A DNA stretch of 64,000 nucleotides, taken from contig NC_084834.1 of NCBI RefSeq assembly GCF_033115175.1, positions 8,715,294-8,779,293 on the forward strand, given 5' to 3'. The stretch is from Lepus europaeus. Its lineage: Eukaryota > Chordata > Mammalia > Lagomorpha > Leporidae. The notes beneath the pieces are model-generated. The model did no database searches and was not told the origin of the DNA. It saw only the letters and a program-made list of their open reading frames with translations. Positions 43,217 through 55,475 of the stretch are shown piece after piece. A program made the position numbers and the translations under genes. Numbering within the stretch: the stretch's first letter is position 1; the number at the start of each line of letters is the position of its first letter.

Positions 43217-45324
43217 GTAAGTGGCCGGCCGGGGCCGGGACGGCGGCGCGCTTCCGACGGGGGGCGGCGGGAGCTCACCTGCTTCCAGCGCGCGCTCGGC
43301 TGCCCCGTCCCGACTCGGCGGGAGCGCGGAGCCCGGGGCCCCCCGTGCCAGCTCCCGGCCCCTGGTTTGGGGCAGCGCGCGTCCTGGAGTTCCAGCCTCA
43401 GAAAAACCGAAACGAGACAGCCTGGCTGCCCCTGGCTTCCCAATGCCCGCACGCCGCCGGCTCCCCGCACCGCCTCTTTGTTCCAGGGCGCGGCCGAGAG
43501 CCGGGCGGGCAGGGGCCCCGCCGCCACGGGGTGGCCGGGGATGGCGGTGCCACCTGGAGACGCCTCTACACGCCCCCCTCCTCTGCCGGGCACTCCAAGC
43601 GTGCGTTCCAGGCTAGCAGGGGATTGTGGCCACCTTGGAAGAACTCACTTCGAGATGGGAGTCCGGTGCGTTTGTCCCTTGCAAATACCCCCCCCCCCCC
43701 AAACACATTCATTATTATTTTTCCTTGCAAGTTGCGACCCCATTCAAACTTGTGCCTTCCCGCCTGAGGACGGCCCCCGGGGAGCTGCAGAGGGACCCGC
43801 CCGGCCTGCCGCTCAGCGGACTCGCCGGGCGCCCCCTCTGCACCCACCCCGGGTCTTTGGCCTCCGGGGCTCGCATCTGGCGCCGCCGCCCCGCGCGCCT
43901 CTCCGCCACCGCGCGCGCGGGCCTCCCGCCGCCCCAGGTCGGAGCCCCCACGTGCGGCGTCCCGCGACCACGTGAGCGCGGCGCCCGGGTGGCGGTGGAG
44001 GTGACCCGCGCGCAGCGTGGACCCGCGGCTGACTCTGGGACGAAGGTTGCAGGGGTCTGCAGGGGGCGGACTTGGCAGGGCTGCTTGTGTCCCATGGCGA
44101 AGCTTCGAGAAAGGGAGCGGGCCAATGCCTCCGGTGCCCGCCTGTGACTTCCCAGGGTCGGTGCGGGCTGGCGGCGGGTGGGGTTGGCCCTCTGTGGCTG
44201 GCCCGTCTTGCTCCCGGTGCTGGAGGGAGGAGGCGCGTCCCCTGGTTGGTAGGATGACGCCCTGTGCTGACAGGGAGGGTGTGCGTGTTGTACTCCAGTT
44301 ACCAGTGGTGAGCGCACCCTGGATGCACAGACTCAAAACTCAGAGGGGCTTGGACGCCTGCCGGGCGGAGCTCAGAGAATTCTGACGCGATTCAGGTTCA
44401 CCTCCAAGTTCTCTCCAGAAACACTTGACCTGATTTCCCACCCAAGTGTCTTGCGTCCTGCCTGGTGGTCTGGATAGGAGGAGGGCGTTCCGCTGAGTGG
44501 GTCCTGGGCGCCCCGCTACCAATGTGCTGAGTGATGCTTGCAACCCAGTGAAAACTGAGTTTCTTCTGCGTGGTGACGTAGAACCGAGGTCCATTATTTC
44601 TGAAGACCGTCTAGGAAAGTTCAGCCAGCCTTCCCTGTGGAGCGTTTGCACCGTGTGTATTCACAGCCACATCGAGCATCCATGTTTATTTTCCTAAGGG
44701 GATAAGCACATAGAGCAAATTAAAAAAAAAATTGATAGCCTTTATTCCCCGCCCCCTTTGATACTGGTTTATAGTTCAAAGTAGCTGTAACGTGATTTTG
44801 ATCGGATTGTTGTCATCTCACTTCTGCCCCACCTTTGGGTGGAGGAGATGCCTACCTGTGTGAGAGAAATAATGTCTGGTGGAAGGCTGCGAAGTACTCA
44901 CAGAGTGGGAGATTGCTTCTAAAATGCTCCCCTCTGCTTTCTTAATTTAGTAAAATGAAACGTTTTCGTTTACTGTCTTGGTGAGAGTGGCAAAATCTTG
45001 ATGCCTCCTCTTGCTACGAAATGAGACAAGCACCATTTGAAGTCCCAGGATGAAAAACACTAGGTAATTCACGGAAACCCCAAACAAGAGGGCACAAGGT
45101 CACTGAAGTAACCAGGCGAGAGCAGGTCTGGGAATGGAGGCCAGGCCAAAGCCCAAGGAGCCTCCTGCCCCCACCCTGGCACAGCTTTTGGTTTCCCCTT
45201 TCCACGTAGCAGATTGAGGCCGTGGCCCATGAGCTGTAAAGAGCCCTCCTGAACTTCTGTGAGGGGAGTCTCAATATTCCTCAAGCTACCCCGTGGTGTA
45301 GGGGCCCAGGACACCCATAGCTGA

Positions 45325-45500
45325 GTGTTTCAAAGACTTTTCAGTACATAATTTGACCTAGTGTTAGAACAACCCAACAGGGTAGAAGTTTTTTAATCTC
45401 CCCATTACACACATAGGAAAACCGTTCCTCTATCAGCTGTTGCCTAAAACGTAAGATTAGCCAGCACTCGATTCCTAGTCCGATGACTGCAGGGCCTGGT
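45325..45500 (-). repeat. MIR SINE, antisense
   Basis: TTTTCAGTACATAATTTGACC, GAACAACCCAACAGGGTAG, AATCTCCCCATTACACAC and AGCACTCGATTCCTAG follow the inverted MIR order. Confidence 0.55.
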
Positions 45501-47464
45501 CGTAATTAATAATAACACTACACTTTTAGCTGGCTGTTGGAGACACACAGTAGAAACTGGTGCAGGCTTACCAGGAGTTCTGAGTAATAGAGCTGCAGTT
45601 ATTTTCATACTTGCTTAAGAGAAGTGGCTAAACGCACAGGTTCATATTTTGCAAGCCCCAAACCTTGAGGACAGAGATCATAGCAGGATTTTACTGCTTA
45701 TCAGGGCAATGGGTTATGACTGATACGACCTGAGTGTGTTCTCAGCGCTTTGCTGGGATGCATAGCCTTACTTCTCTACCAACTTCTGGTCTATATAGCA
45801 TCAACTGCATGTTGCCCATAGGGCAATATCCTGAGCTGTAACTTGTTAAACTTGTTAAAAACTGTGCCATCCTTACAATATTTGTGAAATCGAATCCGAT
45901 TTGTATGCCTAGCAGAACTGTGATGCCAAATTATGCAACTATAGGGCAGGAAGGAAGCCTTGTCTTCATTTTATTGCGTGTTGATGTAGAAGGGCACCTT
46001 TTGGTATATATGAAAGAAGGCAAGTTAGTAAAACACAGCTTCAGATAAGTATAACCATATGGCCAGACCCACTAAGACAGAGTACTCACATAGGGACTTT
46101 GCATACACAGAAGTGTAGGTAATTCTGAGGAGCGTCTGGCTCTCTTTGGTGCAGTCCTTGGTCATCTGAATGGGCAGGTTGCTCTTATTCTGTCTAGTTC
46201 GGACAGGTCCAGGGGACACTGGGGGCTGATGTTGCAGGAGTCTGGTCCAGCGCCCAGCCTGGGGTGTCCTGTTTCCTTGTTGTACTGTATCAGTAAGTGT
46301 TCATCTGAGCTGGGCCAGATTCAGTCTGGCAGATTTGTGTAGAAATCTGCTGGAAAAGCAGAGGCCTGATGAACTGACTATCTATTGACACAGGCCTTCC
46401 TTCTCCCCCTTCCACCCTCTCCCTTCCTTTCTTCTTTCTTTTTTCTTTTCTGTATGTTAGGGGCTGTTAGGAAAGTTCGGGCAGTTGCCAATGGACTATC
46501 TAATAAGGGAGACTGAGAAAATTCCTGTTGTGATTGAGAAATTTGTGAGATGGATGAAGTGAAATGTTTGTTCAGAAGGGTAATCTCTGTGGACATACGT
46601 GAGCACCCCCCAAAGAACACGAATCTCCACCTTGACGCTCCTGAGTACATTGCTCTTTTCCTTGGAAAATCGAGTCGTGCTTAAAGGTCAGTGGCTGCAA
46701 GGTTGAATTTGCCTTTTGGGTAGCTTCTGCAAGCTTGTTTATATAGAAAGAGTCTTGGCATCCTAGAGAATTCTTTCTGTCTTTCTTCATAACCGGTGCC
46801 CTAGTGTCCTGGTACAGTAGCCTGGGATAATTTCTGTAACTTTGCAATTTCTACGTAAGATTATATTCATTCTTTTGGCCTTCAGCGTTGTACTTTCTGG
46901 CTGGACTGGCAGCCTGTCAGGTGTGGCCCTTTCGAATTTGATACTCAGCTCAGCTTCTACTTTATTCCATCATCATTTTATATATCCAAACATTTCTTTC
47001 TTAGTCGGTGCCTCTTTAGACTGCCAAGCTCTCATTTAAAAAGTGTATTTCATAGATCTGCTTCTCCTAACCAGTCTCTCCTGTTTTAGTTTTCATTCCT
47101 CAGATCATGAATTTTTTTTCCCCCTTCTGCCTCCGGTGCCAACTTAGAAGAGGCCAAAATACAGTTTTCGCAAAAGGGATGGGATAAGGCATCATTTTCC
47201 GTGTTTGACTTCTGCTCTTCCTTTGCCAGTAGGAATTATTGAGCCCTTGTCTTAAGGGCTCTTTCCCATTTGGGGCCTACAATTGACAGTTACTGTTATT
47301 AGATATTTTCTTAAATATAAACTCTCGGACTAGACCAGCTCTAGACTCCTTCATTGTCTTTTTCTTTTTTGGTTGGGGGAGGGAGTGTTTACAAAGCCTC
47401 CTGACATCTTCCCACTGCTTGTCTCTGAAGCAGATCCTGTCATTTGCAAATTCAGAGCCTAACT

Positions 47465-48330
47465 GGATTATTTGCTTTGCTGCTGTTGAGTTGTTTGAGT
47501 TCTTGGTGTATTCTGGATATTAACCCCTTGTCAGAAGCATAGTTTGCAAATATTTTCTCCCATTCTGCAGGCTGTTTCTTCACTCTCTTGATTATTTCCT
47601 TTGCTGTGGGGGAGCTTTTTGCTCTGATACAATCTCAGTTGTCTGTTTTGTCTTTAATTGTCTCTACTTTTATGTTATTGTCCAAAAAAGTCCTTGCCCA
47701 AACTAATGGTGTAGAGTATTTCCATTTTCTTCTAGTGGTTTTATAGTTTCAGATTTTACATTTATGTCTTCTATCCATTTAGATAGGGTGATAGATGGGG
47801 CACAGTCATTTTTTTACTGGTCGGCATCCAGCCCACTGCTCTAAGAATGTGTCCTTGGCTAACTATGTGTTCTTGGCACCTTGCAGAAGAAGTTGGTGGG
47901 TTTACTCCTGGGCTCTCTTGTGTAGCTGTCTTTTTTTTTTTTTTTTTTTTTTTTAATGCCAGTTCCATGCTGTTTTGATGATGATAACTTTTTAGTGCAT
48001 TTTGAAGTTGAATAGTATGATGCCTCTGGCTTTGTTCTTTTTGCTTAAGATTGGTTTGCATATTCAGTGTCTTTTGTGGTTTCATATGAATTTTGTGATT
48101 GTTTTTCTGTTTCTGTGAAGAGTTCATTGATATGTTGCTATGAATTGCATTGAATCTGTAGTCCTTTTTGGGCAGGATGGACATGTTAATAATATTAATT
48201 CCTCAAGTCTATGTTTATGCAGTATCTTTCCATTTATTTGTGTCTGTTTGATTTCTTACATCATTGTTTTGTAGCTTTCATTGTAGAGACCTTTCATTAA
48301 TTCTCTTAGTTAGCTTTATGTAATAGTACA
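47465..48330 (-). mobile_element. Old L1 fragment (ORF2 C-terminal region and beyond), antisense
   Basis: Read on this strand: GTTGTTTGAGTTCTTGGTGT, ATTCTGGATATTAACCCCTTG, CAAATATTTTCTCCCATTCTG, TTGCATTGAATCTGTAG. These are standard antisense ORF2 blocks of mammalian L1. It is degraded, with a T run of about 23 inside (about 47931-47954). The 137-codon minus-strand frame at 47771-48184 corresponds to L1 coding sense but is disrupted. Confidence 0.85.
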
Positions 48331-48874
48331 TGAAGTCGTTATGGTTTCTGTTCTAGTAGCTGCCTATCTGACTACTTTTTCTGTTTAGGCTTACTTAGCC
48401 TATGCTAAAATAATTAAAAGGCTGTAGGAGTCTAACAAATGCCTTTGGAAAATTAACATACAATTCCACAGCTTTTCCTCTTTCCCTTGTGATGAGTTCC
48501 TTGCTAGAAAAGTCTATAGTTTCTTCTACAGAAACCAACCATATTGTCTTTTCCAATGTATATGTTTGAATCCTATTTTTGAACATCTAAGCAACTTTCC
48601 CCAGTGTGAAATTGAGCTGTCTTATCTATAGTTAAAACATGTTATTTTCAAATCTTCTTGTAACTATCAGTCACATGAATAATCATTTAGGACTGCCAAC
48701 GGTGGAGGCTCTGGCAAGGTAGTTTCCTGGGAAAAGGTTAGCCTTCAAAGTCTTCTGGGACTCAGGTAGCTAACATCAAGTGCTGGTGATTTACCAAACT
48801 TCATTTTAGAATATTGTTTATTGTTCTAACAATGCGTTAGACTCATATGCTTTGCTGAAAGTTCTTAGACTTGG

Positions 48875-49145
48875 GACTCACCTGGTGGGCGTTAAGTCTA
48901 GCATGTATGACGTTGGCTAAGGTACCCACACTGATACTCAACTTCGACTCTGACTCTAGCTTTATCCTGAGAGGCACCAGGTGATAGCACAAATACTTGA
49001 GCTCCTGCCAACCCCGTTGGGAGACCTGTGTTGAGGTCCCTGCTCCCAGCTTCAACTCCAGCCCAGCCTTAGGCATCATGGGGCTGGGGAAATGAACCAG
49101 TGGATGGAAATTGTCTGTCTTTCTCTGTGTCTTTGCCTGTCAGAA
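48875..49145 (+). mobile_element. CSINE, old copy
   Basis: AGGCACCAGGTGATAGCAC, ACTTGAGCTCCTGCC, GGGAGACCTGTGTTGAGG, AAATGAACCAGTGGATGG and TGTCTGTCTTTCTCTGTG keep CSINE order. The head is heavily mutated. Confidence 0.65.
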
Positions 49146-50020
49146 AACAAAACTGAAACCCTCTTTAAGCTTTTCTCAGAAAAGACAGGCAAATAATCCA
49201 TTTAAATGAAGCATTGCAAGTCCTGCTGGGGCTATCTGGTATCTGGGGAGTTGGGGGTTGCTGGGGGCCGTGCTGTGCTGCTCCCCTGAACGGTAGGAAT
49301 GAGTCCCCTCCCCACCAGGAGCATCTGGAGCTCAAAGTTAGGTCCAGGCTAGGCCAGGGCTCAGGTGCCTGGCTAATTCCTGGGGAAGTAGGATTTCCTA
49401 CATTAGCAAAGTTTTGAATCCTCTTACAGCCTTTTCCTCTTCCAGGGTCTGGATTTAATTGTGGACAGATTCTGCCTCAATGGAGGAGTGGAGAGTCTTT
49501 GCCTAGCCCTGGTTATCGCAGGATGACTTAGCAATACGGTTTAGTGATTGATTTCCTCTAGTTATCCACTGCATAGTAACACTTGGGGAGGAAACATTTT
49601 CCTTTTTTTTTCTTCTAGCCTCAGAGGTATGAGTGAATGAAACAGGATGCATTCTTTCCCAGAAAGCAGGAGGAGAGAATCCCTTGCTTGTGTAGTTCCT
49701 GTCATTGTCAGCCCTGAACGTCGGATATTGACTTGAATTTTGAGATATTGCGGGCTGAGGCGCGGACTGCTAGTTTTGTCAGCTCCTTACGAAATATGTA
49801 CCAGTCCCGTCCAGTTGTTCTGCAGAGCTCAGCCACGTATTTGTATTAAGAAGTACTGTAAATTAGGTGTTAATTGAAATCCAGAAAGTGAGCAGAGTTG
49901 GTATTTATCTTACTCAGTTCTTCTGTCACAATTTATATTTGTAGTTGAACGTAAAAGACTTGCTAGCAATCATGTATTTCTGAAAAAAAAAAACAAACAA
50001 ACAAACAACAACTACTTAAG

Positions 50021-50285
50021 GGCTGGTGTTGGGGTCCAGTGGGTAAAGCCACAGATTTTTATGCTGGCGCCCCATACTGGAGAGCTAGTTCCGGTATTGG
50101 ATGCTCTGCTTCCCATCCAGCTCCCGGCTGATATGCCTGGGAAAGCAGCAGTTATGGCCCAAGTGCTTGAGCCCCTGCTGCCCATGTGGGAGACCTGGAT
50201 GGAGTTCCCGGCTCCAGCCTTGACCATCCCTGGTGTTACAGCCATTTGGGGGAGTGACCCAGTACTTGGAACTTCACTCCCTCCC
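50021..50285 (+). mobile_element. CSINE
   Basis: GGGCTGGTGTTGGGGTCCAG head, preceded by an A-rich (ACAA)n stretch (49983-50010); GGCCCAAGTGCTTGAGCCCC, CATGTGGGAGACCTGGATGG and CAGCCATTTGGGGGAGTGACC follow. The 3' tail is truncated. Confidence 0.88.
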
Positions 50286-50869
50286 CCAATGATAATAATT
50301 CTGGAAAATCAAAACCTTACATTAACAGGTCAGAAGTGCCTCTACATATGTTGAGTTTTTCAAACAAAATCTAATTTTATGTATGCTACTGGAAGCATTT
50401 AGGTCAGTGTTTAAAGAACACTTTAACAATTTTAAACACACTACACCTATCTTAACTAGCTGGAGAACTGTGACTGAGATGTAGATAAAAACCATATTTA
50501 CTGTCAACATCTGATATTGCCTGTGTCGGATTTTCCATTGACGACATCTGATTTATGTGATGGGGAGGCAGAGATGGAGGCCTAAGAGAGTGGAACGTTT
50601 CCTCATTCCTGACATTTCTCATCCCTGTTGAACTGTCAGCACATGCATTGTGTACCATGGAGTCGCCTCCAGTGGCTCCTGGCCAGGCTGCTGATATCAG
50701 TGTCTTCTGAGCCCTCTTCCTTGGCCGCCAGTGGACTTGGAGTGCTTATTAGGATAATCTCAGGTTCTTGTGCAATGTCTGAAACCACTTTGGCATCAGT
50801 TTAGCTGACTGACCGTTCTAAAAAGATGGTATTCTATTCCTCTGCTCTAATTTTTCCTCTTCTTAAAAT

Positions 50870-51210
50870 TTTAAAAGTTATTTTATTTATTTGAAAGGCA
50901 GAGAGAGGGAGGGAGGGAGGAGGGCGGGAGGGAGAGAGGGAGGGAGAGAAGGAGAGAGAGAGAGAGAACTTCTATTTGCTAGTTCATCGCCCATTCCTCA
51001 AAGCCTGCAGCAGCCAGGGCTGTGTTGGGCTGAAGCCAGGAGCCTGAAACTCCATATGGGTCCCCCATGTGGGTGGCAGAGACCCAAGTGCTTGAGCATC
51101 ACCTCCTGCCTTCCCGAGTGAGCAGTAGCTGTAACCAGGACTCAAATCCGGCACTCTAGTATGGGATGCCCCCAAGAGGCTTCCTCACTCCTGTACCACA
51201 ACACCTGCCA
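50870..51210 (-). mobile_element. CSINE, antisense, with expanded (GGGA)n
   Basis: TTATTTTATTTATTTGAAAGG, a (GGGA)/(GA)n tract at about 50900-50970, GAAGCCAGGAGCCTGAAAC, CCAAGTGCTTGAGCATC, GTATGGGATGCCCCC and CCACAACACCTGCC end. Confidence 0.9.
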
Positions 51211-51284
51211 TATCCTTTTCTGATCAGAAATGCCTAGTTGTTGAGTGCTTATAGCATTTTGTGTTTGAGATGAAGTATTCATGG

Positions 51285-51455
51285 TCATGTGCTACCTAAC
51301 GACAGTCTGGGTAATGACAGTGCTCCCCAAAGGCTGTATCACCTAGTGCCCTGATAGCATGCGTGTTGTGTAATTGCACTCTGTGATGTTTGCATAGTAC
51401 ACATCTGACACATTTCTTGGAACGCATCCTCATCAGTAAGCAGTATGTGACTACC
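51285..51455. mobile_element. Tigger-like DNA transposon remnant (internally deleted)
   Basis: CATGTGCTACCTAACGACAG at the left resembles the CATGTGCTGCATAACGACG end, and TTGGAACGCATCCTCATCAG with AAGCAGTATGTGACTA at the right resembles the inverted GTCGCTTAACGATGGGGATACGTTC end, of a pogo/Tigger-group family. The transposase is absent. The family name is from memory. Confidence 0.5.
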
Positions 51456-51649
51456 TCATTGTGTGGAGATCAAAATCCTTAAAACACCTCAGGGAGGAAC
51501 ACTGAATCAGATGGGTCCAGACCCATGAAAGAAAATGGCTCCTGAGACCCATATGTGTCACATGTCTGGGAACTGTCTTCATCATTCATGCTGTCTTCAC
51601 ATTGTTCACATTTTTACTTTGATAACATGTAGCATCTCCTCTCTTCCCC

Positions 51650-51805
51650 ATATTCTCTTGACCTTCTCAATTTTATCATCAACTGACCTTCCTTATCATT
51701 TCCTTTGGACACATAAGGAAACCGAGGCTCCGAAAGTTTCCGGCATGGGGCTGTCATCACAGGGAGTAAGTAGCACGTGGTGAGAACTTGAACCTGGATT
51801 TCTGG
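51650..51805 (-). repeat. MIR SINE, antisense
   Basis: ACACATAAGGAAACCGAGGCTCCGAAAG, CAGGGAGTAAGTAGCACG and GAACTTGAACCTGG match inverted MIR (GAGGAAACTGAGGCTC, AGCTAGTAAGTGGCAG, GATTTGAACCCAGG). Confidence 0.7.
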
Positions 51806-51966
51806 ATTCCTGCTGCCTTTCTTCTTTCAAACCCTCCAGATGGGCCCTCCAGCCAGCATAAAAAAATGAGACTGGAAGTGGAAGAGAGAACCTTTGTGCC
51901 ATGGGCAACTCTTGTGGTTGGACTGTGGATTGTCCCCTCTGAAATTTGTGTTGGAGTTTATTTATT

Positions 51967-52009
51967 TTAAGATTTTTTTTAATTATTTGAAAAGAGAAGA
52001 GGACATAGA

Positions 52010-52053
<44 letters not shown>

Positions 52054-52315
52054 TCTTCTGTCTGCTGGTTCATTCCCCAAATGACCACAATGGCTGGGGC
52101 TGGGCCAGGTCAAAGCTGGGGATCTTGGGAGCTTCTTCTAAATCTTCCATGTGGGTGCAGGGGCCCAAGCACTTGGGCCATCTTCTGCTGCTTTCCCAGG
52201 CACATTAACAGGCAACTGGATCAGAAGTAGAACAGCCATGTTTCCAACAAGAGCCCCTTTGGGATGCCAGCATCGCGGGAGGAGGCTTAACCTGTTAGCC
52301 ACAATGCAAGTCCTC
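51967..52315 (-). mobile_element. CSINE, antisense, with long (GA)n
   Basis: TTAAGATTTTTTTTAATTATTTG, (GA)n of about 20 units at 52011-52051, GCTGGTTCATTCCCCAAATG, GGGGCCCAAGCACTTGGGCC and a TTAGCCACAATGCAAGTCC end. The 130- and 104-codon frames over it are repeat translations. Confidence 0.9.
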
Positions 52316-52452
52316 ATGTTGGAGTTTAATACCCATTATGAGGGTGGACACTTAGTCCCTCTGTGATGTTTGGTAAGTGACTTCTTTGGGAGTGATTAGG
52401 ATCTGATAAAATCATCAGTTGAGTGCTGATGGCTGTTTAAGAAGAGAGACCA

Positions 52453-52768
52453 GGGGCTGGCATTATGACATAGTGGTTGGAGCTGCTGCCCACAATGCGG
52501 TATCTTGTATGGGTACCAGTTCATGTCCCAGATGCTTCACTTCCAACCCTGCTTCCTGCTAATGGACTGGGAAAAGCAGTGCAAAGTGACCCAGATGCTT
52601 GGGCCCCTGCCATGCATGTGGTAGACCTGGAGGGAACTCCTGGCTCTGGCTTTGGCCTGGTCCAGCACTGACTGTTGGGACAGTCTGGAAAGTGAACCAG
52701 TGAATGGACAATCTCTCTTCCTCTCTGCTTTGTAATGCTAATTTTTCAAATCAATCAATCAAAATATT
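52453..52768 (+). mobile_element. CSINE
   Basis: GGGGCTGGCATTATGACATAG head, GTATCTTGTATGGGTACC, GACCCAGATGCTTGGGCCCC, AAGTGAACCAGTGAATGG and an AATCAATCAATCAAAAT tail. Confidence 0.88.
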
Positions 52769-52825
52769 AAAACTACCAGAGGATGGACACACACACATAT
52801 ACATGCACAGACAACTACTCCTTGT

Positions 52826-52985
52826 CTGTCACCATGGGATGCCCTGTGCCGCTTCTGGACTCTGCCATCAGGAAGGCCAACACCAGATGTGGCCCTGACC
52901 CTTCAACCAGAAGTATGAACCAAAATAAACCTCTTTTCTTTATAATCGAACCAGTCTGTGATTAGCAGTTAGGAAGGGACCCGTG
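52826..52985 (+). mobile_element. MaLR-like LTR, 3' fragment
   Basis: GGACTCTGCCATCAGGAAGG, CCAACACCAGATG, AGAAGTATGAACCAAAATAA and ACCTCTTTTCTTTATAATCG resemble the MST/THE1-type LTR end (GTGAGCCAATAAACCTCTTTTCTTTATAAATTACC). No internal sequence is present. Confidence 0.55.
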
Positions 52986-53102
52986 ACAGCATCCCAGCAT
53001 CTATTCACTGGATTTCATGAGTAGGAATACAAATTGGGTTTTATTAGTAAGAATACATCTTGCCTTCAGTGTTCTTGCATTTTACAAGCTGTATTGTCAG
53101 AG

Positions 53103-53270
53103 GATCAGTTCACAATCGATGGCTCTGATAGGTCAAAGAATCATAGGGATCACACAAACAAGACAAGTGTCTGCTAATACTAACTGATAGAATCAAACAG
53201 GGAGAGAAAGATCCAACAAGGGAAGTGGGATACACAGCAGACTCATAGGATGGCAGACGTCCTAAAGAAC
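53103..53270 (+). mobile_element. Rabbit L1 3'UTR internal fragment
   Basis: GGATCACACAAACAAGACAAG then TGCTAATACTAACTGATAG, AGAAAGATCCAACAAGGG and ACACAGCAGACTCATAGG match the reverse complement of about 7285-7460 nearly base for base. It lacks the L1 3' terminus, so it is a post-insertion fragment or a rearranged piece. Confidence 0.88.
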
Positions 53271-54134
53271 ATGACCAATGCTTTTTAATTGCTTGGTGTA
53301 TAGTGTAGTTTCTACCCTTGTGCAAATATTCCCTGGTGTTTACAGATAAAAATGCTCCAGATGTGTGTGAAACAAATGAAAATGCATGTGACTAATTTTA
53401 ATAAGGCTAGAGAAATGTTTTAGAGCTAAATAGGGTAGGGGAGGCCCTGCTGTGTGTGGTTCTCAGTATAAAAATAGTGGCCTTAGCTTTTCTGTATTGA
53501 TGGAGGCAAGAATTGAGTTGGGTCAGAGTAGAATGCAGTCATTAGCGTCCCTTGTTTGGGGTGGTAATGCACTAAGTTGTCTAGCACTTTAGACTTTCTC
53601 TTTGAATAGTCATTGAAATGCTGGCTATGAGCCCATAAAAAGTGTGAAGAATATCCTTTCAGATGCATATGATTTAGGAGAGTGATAAATGATGGGTAAT
53701 GCCTTTGAGAAAACAAATATACTATGTGAATATGCTTAAACAACTTCCTCCTTTTCAATGCTAATTTGTCTAAAAGCCCTAAGTTTGAAGGTTTAAAAAG
53801 TTCAGGGAAAAATCAGGTCAAAAAAACTTCTAAGAGCTCCAGTCTTATTTCCTAAGTATGGAATGTCTGGCACATTTAAAAAATATACTCTAAGTGTTAT
53901 TGACAAAACTGTAATTCCTTTGAAGAAAACATATTTACTTTTAGCAAATTACCGTGTTTTCTAGGAGGAAGAATTCCTGCTTGTACTTGTTCTGTAACAA
54001 GTGAGTAAGCACAAGATCTGGTAAAACAGGCTCTCTTTCTTGCTGCCTCTGTTCTAAACCTGAGAACTGGGACATTTTTATTTCATGTATTTGAAGGGGC
54101 TCCCAAGGGTTCAAGGAAAATGGAAATGAGATAA

Positions 54135-54303
54135 GTTTACTGTGGTACAAATATTTTGAAATATATGCATAGTTTTTTTCATAATATGAATTTTTCATAA
54201 ACTTTTTGGAGGACCCATGTGTACATGGAGTATAAAATTTTTTGCACCAAAATAAAATTGTCTTTTAGTTCCATTTCCACAAGCATTTTGAGGTACTGTC
54301 ATA
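54135..54303. mobile_element. Short mariner-related (MARNA-like) element
   Basis: AAATATTTTGAAATATATGC, TTTTTTTCATAATATG, TTCATAAACTTTTTGGAGGACCC, TTTTTGCACCAAAATAAAATTG and CATTTCCACAAGCATTTTGAGG are the shared blocks, though the order suggests a rearranged copy or two joined halves. Confidence 0.5.
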
Positions 54304-54646
54304 TTTTGTATTCTAAGAGGAAGGGATAATGTGTACCCAGTCCTGAGTGGCCTAGGGTTGGAATAATTGGGATTTGCTATCTGGAATGGATAACAGAAGC
54401 AGTGACCCACTTCAGGGGCCTTGGGTTGCCTTGTTTCTGTTGGAAAGAGATTTGGAAGCAGTTTTGTGGGTTGACTAGTGACCAAGAGTTGACATACAGA
54501 AAGATGATATTGATATAGGATACATCTCCAGTGTGTTCCAGGATTAAAATATTTACTATAGGCATAGATCTCTACCATATATAATCGAGCTCAGGAATGG
54601 AATGGAGCTTCATACACAGAACTGTATGCTTCAAAAACAAGTATTC

Positions 54647-54726
54647 TATTACTACATATATATGTATAAATGCACGTGTGTTTATATATATGATATATAT
54701 GATGTAAATATATATATGATATATGT
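54647..54726. repeat. AT-rich (TATA)n microsatellite
   Basis: TATATATGATATATATGATG-type run directly abutting the antisense CSINE tail. Confidence 0.85.
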
Positions 54727-55025
54727 ATTATTTATTTACTTGAAAGAGGGATAGAGAGAGAAAGAGAGAGAGACAAGGAGAGATCTTTTGTCCTCTGGTT
54801 CACTCCCCAAAAGGCTGCAACAGCTGGGACTAGGTCAGGCTGAGGATAATTGCCAGGAGCTCCATCCTGGCCCCTTTCATGGGCATCATGGTCCCAAGCA
54901 CCTGTGCCATCATTTACTTCTTTCCCAGAGGCGTCAGTGGGGAGCTGGATGACAAGCAGAGCAGCCGGGCCCCGAAGCAGCACTCTGATATGGGACGCCT
55001 GCATCGTAAGCAGTGACCCAGCTGT
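54727..55025 (-). mobile_element. CSINE, antisense
   Basis: TTATTTATTTACTTGAAAGAGG, a GAGAGAGAAAGAG tract, CTCTGGTTCACTCCCCAAAAGG, AGCTGGATGACAAGCAGAGC and GATATGGGACGCCTGC. The 190-codon minus-strand frame at 54732-55304 starts outside and reads through it; it is not a gene. Confidence 0.85.
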
Positions 55026-55420
55026 CCTTACCTTTATACTGGAATGGCACTCGTGGTTAGGTGTTTTGAGATAACTTGCCTGATGCCACTTCATGCTGAA
55101 CACAAAATTTGTATCCAGAATTCTGGACTTATTTTTTTTCTTCAAGTAGCTAGTTGAGAATATAAATATGCAGAAATAATTTATAAAAGTATAAATTATT
55201 AAAACCATAACATAGAACCAAAGACTAAGAGTGAGAAAACAGTGGTTATTCTTGGGAAGTAGATAATTGGATGTTTTTGAGAACAGCACCTCGTTGTTTC
55301 TCACGTATCAGATAATACAAATTCTTGAGTGGATAATGGGTGCATAGATATTCACCTCTTTTTAAATATTTTAAAGATTTTATTTATTTATTTATTTTAA
55401 ATTAAGTGTGCCATGGACAG

Positions 55421-55475
55421 TTTTTCTTCTCTTTCTCTCCCTTTCTCTTTCTCTCTCTCCCTCTCTCTTTTTTTC
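55421..55475. repeat. (CTTT)n/(CT)n tract after a (TTTA)n
   Basis: TCTCTTTCTCTCCCTTTCTC-type run preceded by AAAGATTTTATTTATTTATT at 55372-55395. It may be the eroded tail of another SINE, but no body is recognisable. Confidence 0.7.

Larger units (their letters stand above)
41400..44300. promoter_or_regulatory. TLL1: CpG island covering the TLL1 promoter and first exon
   Basis: CpG dinucleotides become frequent from about 41400, are very dense from about 42370 to 43620 and again 43780-44060, then fade, in an otherwise AT-rich, CpG-poor window. It spans the putative transcription start, the leader, exon 1 and the first kilobase of intron 1. It is TATA-less in appearance with several GC boxes, typical of a CpG-island promoter of a developmentally regulated gene. 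Large overlapping frames on both strands inside it are GC-composition artefacts. Confidence 0.9.

Noticed and set aside
42452-43767. Long overlapping open frames on both strands of the CpG island (100-314 codons)
   Set aside because: They arise from GC-rich, stop-poor sequence. Only the 43045-43216 segment has a known product and a donor site; several of the frames start at GTG or TTG rather than ATG.
43566-44336. 256-codon minus-strand frame in the CpG island
   Set aside because: Pro/Arg/Gly-rich, no recognisable domain, overlaps the intron start; a composition artefact.
54732-55304. 190-codon minus-strand frame
   Set aside because: Starts in AT-rich intron and reads through an antisense CSINE; no family match.
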